17,075 nt of DNA from Saccoglossus kowalevskii (GCF_000003605.2 NW_003134341.1:184453-201527), one strand, 5' to 3'; positions 1 to 8,306 are shown, numbered from the stretch's first letter. Notes: generated by a model not told the origin, from the sequence alone. Program-made: numbers and translations.

Positions 1-2
1 TC

Positions 3-299
3 GTGCTTTACGTGTAGCCATGGTGTAGCCAAGTTTGGGCCCAAGTGTTTCACTTCCGACTCATTGTGGTCGGAGTCCATGACACGTAATTTGGTCACGA
101 AAACTAAGTCTGCCATGTGCTCAAATTTTCTACCTTCTGTTTATACCTCCATGGTCTGATCAATTAAATCGTGGAAGGTACCTTCCATGATTAAATTTTC
201 ATAATAATCGCTTTACATACTGTCGACGTTCTTCTCCAAATTTCCTTGCATTCGTTTTCTTTCGTCACTGTCATAGTCGACCCCAAGACCAAGACGGTT
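3..299 (-). pseudogene. Decayed reading frame of unknown identity, cut by the window edge
   Basis: Read on the - strand, one frame runs from codon 297-299 down to position 3 and is interrupted only by TAA at 213-215 and TAA at 141-143; a TGA at 300-302 bounds it upstream. The last 46 codons (140 down to 3) are open to the edge and have a normal protein composition, including MADLVFVTKLRVMDSD followed by a GPNLATPWLHVKH tail. The middle part reads SDYYENLIMEGTFHDLIDQ. I do not recognise the family. Because it lies inside an ATG16L1 intron on the opposite strand and has two internal stops, a transposable-element ORF remnant or a retro-inserted pseudogene is the most economical reading (inference). 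The + strand is also open at 1-156, but that translation is rich in Ser and Cys and looks like an antisense shadow. A real nested exon with the stops in introns is not excluded. Confidence 0.3.
162..197. repeat. 36-bp near-perfect palindrome
   Basis: Centred on the KpnI-type GGTACC at 177-182, the two 18-base arms pair at 16 of 18 positions; the mismatches are 166/193 and a G-T pair at 171/188. There is essentially no loop. It lies inside the decayed - strand frame, so part of it may simply be former coding sequence (MEGTF segment). Confidence 0.6.
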
Positions 300-397
300 T
301 CATAGTCGACTGCTTGAAGAACGAGAAAATTCAACGAAATTAAATTTGTGGACGATCGTAAATGGAATGCGTGTAACTTGTACCTCGGACTACTAAT

Positions 398-622
398 ACT
401 TGTATTACTGTAGAATACTTTATTTTCGCTTGCAATTTATTTTCGCTATTTTCGCTGAAGGATTATTCCGTGAAAATAAAATCCAGCGAATATACTTTTT
501 TTTCATATATTTCACATTAAACTCATCAAAAATCAGTGAAAATAAATTCCATATAAAACGCTTAAAATGCCTTTTCAGCGAAAATTAATTCCAGCAAAAA
601 TAAAGTATTCCATAATACTAGT
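398..622. mobile_element. MITE-like inverted-repeat element of about 225 bp
   Basis: The left end (398-430, GAATACTTTATTTTCGCT core) is repeated inverted at the right end (593-622, AGCAAAAATAAAGTATTC core) with few mismatches. The similarity continues more loosely inward to about 465 on the left and 560 on the right, so the arms are roughly 60 bases. The interior is made of repeated ATTTTCGC / GCGAAAAT words and has no protein-coding content; a 62-codon open frame across it is a by-product of this composition. Length, AT content, long terminal inverted repeats and position in an intron fit a non-autonomous DNA transposon. I could not define a target-site duplication with certainty, so the exact ends may be off by a few bases and the superfamily is undetermined. 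Confidence 0.6.
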
Positions 623-1186
623 CTGAGCTTGTACTGAATACAAGAGACTGTTTATATTTGCTATGGGTGGTGACTATTATGCAAATTATCTGTCTATTAT
701 GTCTTTGGCTGGTTAATTAAAACATAGCTTTCAAAACAATGACATGTGCTTTTGTTTTTAATTAACAAAAATTGATTTTTACACCCTATAAAAACATCCA
801 ATTGACTTTTTTTCCTACTGAGTGTTTGCTCCTTGTAGTCCAGCATTGAAATATACAAAAAAGTTGAATTTTGGGTTTCAAAGCAAAAAAAGGTGTACAG
901 CATCCTTAACTAACGTTTTGATGTGTTACTGCTTGATTCTTTTTTTCGAAATAGCTGTTAATTTTAATAATGTTGACTTCTTTTAATGTCATATACATGT
1001 ACATTAATTCACTTTTGTCACACAACATTTATATTGCAAAGAACGGAAAACTGTCATTTGCTTATAAACATGGAAATCATATCAAATATCTATTTCTGTA
1101 TAGCACGAAATGAGTGCTTTGAGCCGTGTCTGTCCATGCAATTCAAATTATTTGAAGTATTCATTGTTTCATTTCTTTGAATGCAG
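623..1186 (+). other. ATG16L1: ATG16L1 intron, 3' part
   Basis: AT-rich non-coding sequence between the MITE-like element and the acceptor of the penultimate coding exon. The acceptor is the ATGCAG at 1181-1186, preceded by a T-rich stretch (about 1146-1178). No other WD40 exon is readable in any frame upstream, so this intron is at least 1186 bases and its donor lies outside the window. A weak - strand frame at 697-903 has no coding character. Confidence 0.75.
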
Positions 1187-1336
1187 TGCTGATGGGTTTC
1201 ATGTTGGAAACGATTATAGCCGAGCTGTTTTCAGTCCAGATGGTCAGTATACATTAGCTGGATCACAGGATGGGTCTGTGTTTATATGGAATACAGCAAC
1301 TGGTAAACTTGAAACCAGGCTAATGAAAGAACACCA
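1187..1336 (+). CDS. ATG16L1: ATG16L1 penultimate coding exon (WD40 blade near C-terminus)
   Basis: ATG16L1 joins ATG5-ATG12 to form the E3-like complex that directs LC3/GABARAP lipidation on phagophores; its C-terminal WD40 propeller is needed for LC3 conjugation to single membranes. This 150-base exon starts after ATGCAG in phase 2 and ends in phase 2 before GTACGT. Its 49 complete codons start [19 protein letters not shown] and continue with [18 protein letters not shown], ending LMKEH. These match the vertebrate ATG16L1 pattern from memory (SADGF, VFSPDGSY, AGSAEGSLYIW, TGKVE). The SPDG turn and the closing IW dipeptide are the hallmarks of a WD blade. The split first codon needs two bases from an exon outside the window. 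The spliced frame into 1448-1541 is uninterrupted. Other WD40 proteins are possible in principle, but the combined C-terminus makes ATG16L1 the strong call. Confidence 0.92.
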
Positions 1337-1447
1337 GTACGTATGAAACCATCCCAGTTTTTACTTTGTATCTTACGTATTGAAAAAAATAATAATGAAT
1401 CAATATTTACACTGATATTTATTTTTTCATTTATTTTTAATTTGTAG
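1337..1447 (+). other. ATG16L1: Last intron of ATG16L1 (111 bases)
   Basis: Donor GTACGT at 1337-1342, acceptor TTTGTAG ending at 1447, phase 2. T- and A-rich interior with no coding content. Choosing the donor at 1337 restores a His codon (CA + T) and keeps the WD40 frame open. Confidence 0.88.
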
Positions 1448-1541
1448 TTCCTCTGTAGTGGCAGTTGCTTGGCAACCAAGTGGTGCTATGGTGATAAGTT
1501 GTGATAGGACGAAAAAAGCGATACTTTGGTCAGATATTTAA
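1448..1541 (+). CDS. ATG16L1: ATG16L1 terminal coding exon (last WD40 blade and stop)
   Basis: After completing the split His codon, the exon encodes SSVVAVAWQPSGAMVISCD followed by RTKKAILWSDI and a TAA stop at 1539-1541. This aligns by eye with the end of vertebrate ATG16L1 (SSINAVAWSPSG..., ...CKAVLWAQY): the AVAW, PSG and AxLW positions are kept, and both proteins end three residues after LW. The blade closes the propeller, so no further coding exon is expected. Together the two exons give 81 readable residues (79 from whole codons plus two split codons). The chain should act at the cytosolic face of autophagosome precursors and damaged endolysosomes (established for the family). Nothing appears missing or frameshifted here. 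Confidence 0.93.
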
Positions 1542-3119
1542 TGATTCACTATTAAATTCAGTTTATTGAAAGGTCTTATCATAATGTGGTAGTTTTTACT
1601 CTACCTGTGCCTCAAATCGAAATCACCTACATACATTCTATGGACCTTTAGATGGCAAAAAGCAGCATTATTAGAAAGAAGACCATTTGTAGTAAAAGAA
1701 AACATCATCATAACAAAAAAGTTTCATACTCCATTTAAGTCCTCCATAATACAAAATTAAAAAAATAATTATTTGATACAAAGATAATGTAACTTATTAA
1801 AAAAATTTCACCCAGAAACTGGTTGAATCAAGACAACCATGTACAAAATAGATACCACCAAAAGTACTTTATTTCGGAAGGGGAGATACTTTGTTTTGTC
1901 GCCTTCATTTGCATTTTAAATTGATTTTATTTTCGGTATTAGCTTTTATTACGACCAAAACATGTTTGCGTATGTGCAATATTTTTTTTAGTATATTTAT
2001 GTAGTCATTCTTCTATTCTGGCTGGAGATGCATTTCTTGTGCTTTGCCAAATTTAACAGACCCTCTTCATATGAAAAAGTTATATTTTTGATGAATGCTT
2101 ACATGTATTGCTATTTCTCAGTCACGTCGATAAAATTAATTTTCATTTGTATGGCATGTAGAAAAGGTATGTGTGTGATTAAAATATGATGTTGTAATTT
2201 TTTTTTTTAATTTGATTATTAGTTTTGTTCATCTATGTCTGTCTTTGTTTTAGCTGCTACATATGAAAAAGTGAATAACGGCAAATAAAACAAAAAAATA
2301 AACATTGATAAGGAAAATTAATAATCAACAAAATGTTGACATTTAATAAAAAAAAATTAAATTAAAATAAAAAAAACTGATTCCTATTTTAATCCAATTA
2401 TACATTTACTTCTTTCGTGTAGCAGAGTTGTACTATATCAACATTCATCATGGGTATAACAGCTCTAATTAATTGATGTAAATTATGTATCTAATTTATT
2501 CTGTAGTAATAAGATTTTCTTTTATGAACAGTCCTTTTTGTCACTCTAAATCCAAATTCTAGTTTGCCAAACATTATCATCCCTGATTACAATTTTCTCA
2601 TTCTGATGTATGCTGTGTAGTTATTCTGATTCACATAGCTGTAAATAATCTCTTCTGTATTTTTATACATACATTTGTTAATGTAGCCTACTGGTACCAT
2701 CCAGTAATCACCAAAGGTATCTTTGTGTTTTATGCTGATATGGTCCTCAGTTTGATATAATCATGACACTTCAATAAACTTTATGTAGGACTTTAGTATC
2801 AGAAATGATATGTATTAACTCATTGCACAGCCATGTCAATTTCCTACAAAATTTTGATGACATTATTGTAAGTTTTCTGTGATTTTCTTCAAAGTAATCG
2901 TTCATTTTGAACCCAAAAAACAGAATATGTCTTTGTTTACAGCTTTTGGTCAAGGTTCTCCAATTATTATCAAAATTTTTTATGAAAACAAGCAAATTTT
3001 GAATGGATATATTTTATGGAAGGTTACAAAATTTAGCAGTGGCAGTGGAAAGGTTAAATATTTATAGATTCTTGATAGAATTTTCATCTTCATCAGTTAC
3101 TGGTATTACATAACCCCTA
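1542..3119 (+). other. Probable ATG16L1 3'UTR and flanking AT-rich DNA
   Basis: No exon is readable on either strand. The stretch is very AT-rich with many T and A homopolymer runs, as expected for a 3'UTR passing into intergenic DNA. Candidate polyadenylation signals are clustered at 2284-2350, with another at 2773-2778. ORFs at 2771-2995 (-) and 2879-3067 (+) are low-complexity by-products. Where the transcript ends cannot be decided from sequence. Confidence 0.5.
2284..2350 (+). terminator. Cluster of three AATAAA polyadenylation signals
   Basis: AATAAA occurs at 2284-2289, 2297-2302 and 2345-2350, 743 to 804 bases after the ATG16L1 stop. A T-rich tract follows near 2380. A further AATAAA at 2773-2778 is followed by a TTTATG-rich segment and is an alternative site. 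In DNA this AT-rich the hexamer is common, so this is only a plausible end for the transcript. Confidence 0.35.
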
Positions 3120-3129
3120 TGACCTAAAG

Positions 3130-3608
3130 AGACAGCGACTTATTGGTTCACCTCTGAGTCTGAGTGTGTGTTCGCACCTGTATCTTAGATATGCCTGAAC
3201 CAGTTTACATTTGAACTTCATAGATATATGCATACATTCACAATCCAATTCAAGATGGTCGAATGGTGGCTATTTTAAAGTTAAAATGCATTGAAGCATT
3301 TCTACTGTTTTGAAAGTGGATTTTGATCATGGGTGGACAGATATCATTCAAACTTGGTATATACATTGAATATGAATGAACATTGAACATTTTGTTTTTT
3401 GATATTGAATGTAAAATGGTTGGCTGGTGGCCATTTTGTTTTTGAAGCCTTATCTCTCACATACCTTGACTGACTGCCTGTAGGTTATACATTATGTCAC
3501 ACATCTTGACATGCATTTGATTCATGTACTGTTTCATAATGGCCGACTCATTTTGTTACCTTGTTTGTATCATAGTAGGTAATTAAAAAGCTATATGAGG
3601 GGAAACTG
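3130..3608 (+). mobile_element. Old, single-unit copy of the 150-bp-periodic repeat family
   Basis: This segment aligns in order with the longer element at 5149-6278. It has a GACTTATTGGTTCACCTC head, a decayed GT-rich stretch (about 3154-3172), the shared CACCTGTATCTTAGA motif, ATTCAAGATGGTCGAATGGTGG at 3248 onward (shown in part), TTCAAACTTGGTATATACATT, a second AAAATGG...GGTGGCCATTTTG core near 3413-3438, and a third decayed core near 3537. It ends with GAGGGGAAACTGTC, matching the ACGGGGACTGTGCC end of the other copy. It has about one 300-bp unit and many substitutions, so it is older than, or never amplified like, the second copy. Its ends are blurred by divergence. Confidence 0.65.
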
Positions 3609-4083
3609 TCAGTCAGTCTGTCTGTTGTTGTTGTTGCTGTTGCCATAGACGCCATCATACAACTTTTTTTCTTGTGGTTGCATAAACAGTGGTAGCATAA
3701 ACAGTTCATATCTAAACTTATATTAACCAGTTTGGAATCTTGGCCAAGTTCGGTCTTGGTATATGTCTATGTATATTTTTCAAGATATTTGTGAAATTTT
3801 ACTAGATCTTCTTGTGGTTACAATAACTCACAATTTTTATCTGGCCATCTTCAAATTTGTGAATCTTATCAGTTGCTATGAAATGTAACTAGGAAGTGCA
3901 ATTATCAAGATATTGGCTAAAATAAAACATTTGTTAAACATAGAAATATGTGAAGAGAATGAAGATATTTATATTGCTGATATTGAGAACCAGATGTTAG
4001 TACCGTAATATGCTCTCAATTACATACTACTTTTTAGCTCATCGATATTGATCTAATCATTCGATAGCGGATTGTTTTATTTT
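3609..4083. other. AT-rich intergenic DNA with a short TTG run
   Basis: No gene is seen. A short TGT/TTG microsatellite lies at about 3622-3644. CTTGTGGTTGCATAAAC-like words recur at about 3671, 3695 and 3809, giving weak local duplication. Nothing else is supported. Confidence 0.5.
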
Positions 4084-4113
4084 GGCATTTACTAGGAATA
4101 TACTATTTCTTAG

Positions 4114-4308
4114 TTCAAAACAATACCTGTTTACTTGTTTCTCAACAATGCCTGTTTACTGGGAAAATAGTTCCAAACAGTACTCATTGACTAGTTTCTT
4201 TGTTCTTAACAATGCCTGCTTACTAGTAAAGTATGTTTCCTTTGTTCCAAACAGTACCTGTTTACTAGTTTCTTTGTTCTCAACAGTACCAATTTACTAG
4301 GAGAGGAC
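4114..4308 (+). repeat. Degenerate ~32-bp minisatellite, six units
   Basis: Units resembling TTCTCAACAATGCCTGTTTACTAGTTTC begin at 4114, 4139, 4171, 4203, 4245 and 4277, giving spacings of 25, 32, 32, 42 and 32 bases. The 42-base unit carries an inserted GTAAAGTATG-like segment. Two alternating versions are visible (TTCTCAACAATGCC and TTCCAAACAGTACC), which suggests a two-unit higher-order repeat. A 72-codon open frame across 4082-4300 is produced by the repeat and is not a gene. Confidence 0.75.
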
Positions 4309-5148
4309 TGTTTTTCAGAACTAGGTTTTTCTCATTTGACTCAAATGAAGAGCACAACGTTTCCCTCATTAATTAAAAATAGTACATTTTTTAAGCAGCA
4401 ACACCCTGGATTTCAACCAACGATTTTTGGATTGACAAGCTTTGTGAATGAGCTACTAACTACTAGTGAGCTAAGCATGTGAATGCTATATTTAGTTTAC
4501 TATGATATGTACATGAATCATGCAGAATTTCTACAGGTCATTTGACCATTGTTCATATACACTGTAAATTCACAATTTCCATGATAGGGATGCAAAAAAA
4601 AAACATCTACATTATACAATTTATGTGATAAAGGACAATGAGATTTATACAGTATATGGACTGGGTAGTATTTATTGAGGAACAAGTTGGACAGTATTTC
4701 TTCAGAAAATTTTGTTTCGATTTGTTTCTGTGCTAATTTTAGGAACTTTTATACAATTCATGTTGTATTATTCTGTAAGAAACTTTGAGATTAACACAGT
4801 ACATGTATTATTTGAACAACATAAATATTCATTCATTTACATAATTCTGATGACCTAATATTTTTTGCTCATTTTTGCACAGAATGGTTTCCACCTAAAT
4901 TTTAGCCAGTATTTTTTTTGCAAGTTGTTCATTTTTCATTGTTTCAGGACATTTATACTCACTTTTGCCATGCAAAGAAAAGATCATGCATCGTTTCTTC
5001 ACATCCATCCATCATTTGTTAATTAATCCAGATTCTCAATGGGCAAGGTTGTTATAGTTGCACTATGTTTTGCTATTACATGATGTGGACTAGTGTTATT
5101 GCTTTTCTATTTCTATTTGCTGTGAAATCTTTTTCACCACCTCCTTTT
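4309..5148. other. AT-rich intergenic DNA, no gene seen
   Basis: No coding frame, RNA gene or clear repeat is readable on either strand. The sequence is dominated by AT-rich words and short A or T runs up to the edge of the next repeat element. Confidence 0.5.
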
Positions 5149-5183
5149 AGTCCCCGTTCAGACGCAGTTTGAAGACGGGGACT
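5149..5183. repeat. Terminal hairpin of the long repeat element
   Basis: AGTCCCCGT (5149-5157) and ACGGGGACT (5175-5183) form a perfect 9-bp stem around a 17-base loop. The same right arm recurs at the far end of the element (6270-6278), so the left end could pair either with itself or with the right end. Confidence 0.7.
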
Positions 5184-5198
5184 TATGTTTTGACCTCC

Positions 5199-5237
5199 GT
5201 GTGTCTGTGTGTGCGTGCGTGTGTGCGTGCGTGCGTC
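5199..5237 (+). repeat. GT / TGCG microsatellite
   Basis: About 39 bases of alternating GTGT and GTGC words inside the left end of the long element. The corresponding place in the older copy (about 3154-3172) is a decayed GAGTCTGAGTGTGTGTT stretch, so the microsatellite appears to be an ancestral part of the element. Confidence 0.85.
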
Positions 5238-5318
5238 CGGACCTGTATCTTAGAAATGCCTGGACCAATCACAATCAAACTTCACACATACATCATACAT
5301 GATATTATACATGTTTCA

Positions 5319-6200
5319 CGATCTGATTCAAGATGGCCGAATGGCGACCATTTTTGTGCTAAATATCATCAAAATCAAGCATTTCTCGGCTGTTTACAGA
5401 TGGATTTTGTTCAAACTTGGTATATACATTAGACATTATGGGACCTTGATGCAAATAATTTTGTTTTTCAATAAGATTCAAAATGGCCGACTGGTGGCTA
5501 TTTTGTATTAATGAATGTGGTTCTCGTGCCATATCTCTGACTTGCTTTCACTGATTATGTTCAAATTTTAAATATTCATTATACATCATGTCATAGATAG
5601 ACAGATATATTGGTTTGACGATCCTATTCAAAATGACCAAATGGTGGCCTTTTTTGTGCTAAACAATCATCAAATATCAAGCATTTCTGGAATTTATGGA
5701 TGGATTTCGTTCAAACTTGGTACATATATTAGGCATTACAGGTTCCTGATGCACATCATTTATTTTTCAGATCAGATTCAAAATGGCTGTCTGGCGGCCA
5801 TTTTGTTTTAATGAATGGGCTTCTAGACCCATATCTCCGACTTGATTTGACTGATAATATTTTCAAATTTTAAATATTCATTATACTAGTACATCATGTC
5901 ATAGATAAACAGATATATTGGTTTGACTATCCTATTCAAAATGGCCGAATGGTGGTCATTTTTGTGCTAAAAAATCATCAAATGTCAAGCATTTATGGGT
6001 GGATTTCAATCAAACTTGGTACATACATTAGACATTACGGGTTCCTGATGCTCGTCTTTTTATTTTTCAGATTGCATTCAAAATGGCTGACTGGCGGCCA
6101 TTTTGTTTTAATGATTGGACTGATTATATTTAAATTTTATATATTCGTTATACATCATGTTATATATATACATGTATTCAAAATGGCTGATTTTGAATAC
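5319..6200 (+). repeat. Tandem array, about three 300-bp dimers plus a partial unit
   Basis: Dimer starts are at 5319, 5619 and 5927, each beginning CGATC/CTATC before TATTCAAAATGGCC. Each dimer holds two half-units that share an AAAATGGC...GGCCATTTT inverted core. Half-unit spacings are 150, 150, 150, 158, 142 and 100 bases. Shared internal landmarks are GTGCTAAA, TCAAGCATTT, TCAAACTTGGTA and AAATATTCATTATACATCATG. The last unit (after 6120) has deletions. Confidence 0.8.
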
Positions 6201-6361
6201 TGTTCCAGAGCAATATCTCTCAATATGGACAAGTACTTGTTTGACTATATATCTTAAATTTGATAACTAACGGGGACTGTGCCATGCATGGCTTGTTCAC
6301 TCCAGGTTCAGGTTTTTGACAGGCTTTGATATTTTGGAACCAAACTTATCACTGCAGGTTG

Positions 6362-6420
6362 CTATCAGCATTAGTGGTGTTTGTTTTAACTCATTGTGAT
6401 CCGAAAGACACCACTGATAG
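6362..6420. repeat. Imperfect inverted repeat (CTATCAG...CTGATAG)
   Basis: CTATCAG (6362-6368) and TGGTGT shortly after it are matched by ACACCACTGATAG at 6408-6420; the left arm carries a 6-base insertion (CATTAG) relative to the right arm. The loop is about 28 bases. It could be a transcript hairpin or the remnant of a small TIR element. The adjoining TAGATGAAATGTAACAA (6418-6434) recurs exactly at 7071-7087. Confidence 0.5.
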
Positions 6421-6434
6421 ATGAAATGTAACAA

Positions 6435-8023
6435 AGTCACCAGACGATGTGTTAATACCATTAGATCATACAGTCAGATAGATTCATAGATGTTGGTAGT
6501 GACTATTGGCAGTTCTTCATTCATTCTCTCGCTCTTTTTCTGGGACTTACAAATGGTATTTCATTTTCATGGTTTTTCATTCAGTACCTGGTAGGTGGAT
6601 AAAGACTGACAAAACATTACTTTTCCTGACTTTTCATTGTCCAACTAAAGGTTTCACTGAAAATGTTTTATATGTAATGTTATTAGAACAATTGAATTTA
6701 TAGTTTCATATGCAAATCACTTGAAGCTAACAACTTTGCAGTTATGTATTTAGGATTACATTGAAATCATGTAATAAAACTGAAAATATGAATTAAATGA
6801 ATGTAGGTAATTTGAACCTGTGCATTTTTTATAGGTACTGTTATTATCAATATATTGATACTTTAAAATGTAGGAACATGTAACATAAAAGTCCTGAAGT
6901 TTGCAAGACCAGATGAAAGCATTTTCTGTGTCCATTCGTTAGTTAACTAGATATGTGATGGACACCACACACTGGAATTTAGCGATTAACCTTTACTCTT
7001 GGTTACAAATGTATTTTCTGGGAGGGGTTGGGCATACCATGTTATAATGGTACTGTGTTTTACAGGGGTGTAGATGAAATGTAACAATACCCATGCTACA
7101 TACAAATACATATCACTGTAATGATCTTGTTACGTATTAATAATATTGTCACACACTTTGAATGTCACATAACGTTTGTGTCAATGTTGTATATATTAAA
7201 TATATTTTATCAGTAAGTCTGAATCATCTCATTTGCATGACAATAGTATAATTGGTGCTAAATGTTTGAATTGTGTCATTTCAGTCCACTAGTCGTAGCA
7301 GAACGAGTTGTCTAACATTGACGCTCAAACTCTGAAGAGGCAGGCCAACGGTTTCATGTGTCAACGGTTTCATGATAAATACAGATGTATTAGGTTTCAG
7401 AAACATAGAAAAAAGTGGTCAGCCTTGTCAGAATTGAATCATGTACAAATCTGAGTAATAGTTAACTATAGAGGGCGCACTTTTGTATTATTATTTACTT
7501 TTGTGGAAACATGAAGTAGTTGGTAACGTTGTTGTAAATTTATCTCAAAATCGAGCATGATAATTAACATGTAAATAAAGATGTTTTATATAATTTTAAA
7601 TATTTTGTTTTTTCTCTCTTGCCTAGAATCTACATACAAGTTATTCAAGTTGAGGTCATATTTGAGATATTGCAGAGACAAATTTAGTAGTTATAGACGA
7701 TTTTAAGCTTGCTTAATCTGTATATACTCGCCTAATGTAAAATGGAGAGTAGTAACGCTAACTGTGTTTCAGTAGTGTTAAAAAACGTCACAAATACCAC
7801 AACCAGATTGTGTTTATACTACATTTTTGTATCTTGACATTTGTATAATCTCCCTGAAATATAGTATTTACATCATACAATGTTTTATGGTAAATTGACC
7901 TCAATAATTCATTGTCATTGCTGCTTCATTAATGTGACCGATCAACAATATTTTACTGTCTGACCAAGAACTCCAGGCAACAAATTTGGATCAGGGGTTT
8001 GAATGTAATATTGTCACCTTTAG
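6435..8023. other. Intergenic DNA, no firm gene
   Basis: No convincing gene is seen. A 17-base word at 6418-6434 is repeated exactly at 7071-7087. CAACGGTTTCATG is duplicated at 7346-7358 and 7362-7374. A good polyadenylation-type signal lies at 7574-7579. A short open stretch at 6874-6950 (reading ...VLKFARPDESIFCV...) is too short to support. Confidence 0.45.
7574..7615 (+). terminator. Candidate polyadenylation site with T-rich downstream element
   Basis: AATAAA at 7574-7579 is followed within 25-40 bases by TTTTGTTTTTTCTCTCTT, the layout expected of a cleavage and polyadenylation site. No coding exon is recognised just upstream, so it may belong to an extended ATG16L1 3'UTR, to an unrecognised non-coding transcript, or be chance in AT-rich DNA. 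Confidence 0.3.
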
Positions 8024-8080
8024 CAATGTAACGACAGTATGGCACATGGTTGAGATTAGCGCCACCGACGTTAAACTGCG
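8024..8080 (+). other. Possible small coding exon
   Basis: A 57-base open segment lies between an acceptor-like CACCTTTAG (ending 8023) and a strong donor CG|GTAAGG (8081). In the frame with one leading base it reads NVTTVWHMVEISATDVKL plus a split codon, which looks protein-like. Alternatively the internal ATG at 8046 could begin a first exon reading MVEISATDVKL. Its length is a multiple of three with equal phases at both ends. No neighbouring exon is recognised, so this could well be chance. Confidence 0.15.
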
Positions 8081-8306
8081 GTAAGGCACCACTTTCCCAA
8101 TTTGTTAGGTGTTCAGTTATTTGCCTGGTACATTCCCTTTACTAAACGAAGTAGGCAGCAAAGGCTGGTTCATAAAACATTGATGACTATGAAATACTGA
8201 CGTACCAGAAGTGATTAATGACAACACAAGTATGAACGACATACAACACCACAGGTGTTGAGGGATGGTGCATACAAGTAGCAAACCAACTAGATTTCCC
8301 CCATCA

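Larger units (their letters stand above)
5149..6278 (+). mobile_element. Long TIR-bounded element with ~150-bp internal tandem units
   Basis: The ends are exact 10-base inverted repeats: AGTCCCCGTT at 5149-5158 and AACGGGGACT at 6269-6278. Just inside the left end, ACGGGGACT (5175-5183) pairs with AGTCCCCGT (5149-5157) to form a 9-bp stem with a 17-base loop. A GT/TGCG microsatellite follows (5199-5237). The core is a tandem array whose ATTCAAAATGGC motif recurs at 5326, 5476, 5626, 5776, 5934, 6076 and 6176. Two alternating half-units form a 300-bp dimer. No transposase frame is present. The architecture (unique ends, microsatellite, tandem core) recalls the pearl-type and core-repeat elements described in bivalves, but the family assignment is inference. 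Open frames at 5169-5511 and 5949-6257 are artefacts of the repeat. Confidence 0.75.

Noticed and set aside
1-156. + strand open frame from the left edge (reads ...KFGPKCFTSDSLWSESM...)
   Set aside because: Ser- and Cys-rich composition and lack of a WD40 pattern make it look like the antisense of the better - strand frame; it is not an upstream ATG16L1 exon.
4082-4300. 72-codon ORF with repeated peptide words
   Set aside because: Produced by the ~32-bp minisatellite.
5169-6257. Four + strand ORFs of 70 to 102 codons
   Set aside because: They lie wholly in the tandem repeat and microsatellite, and their peptides repeat the same words (for example IRHYG); no transposase motif is present.
6874-6950. 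24-codon open stretch reading NIKVLKFARPDESIFCVHSLVN then stop, after an AG
   Set aside because: Too short, the acceptor is weak, and it lies beyond the closed ATG16L1 C-terminus with no partner exon.
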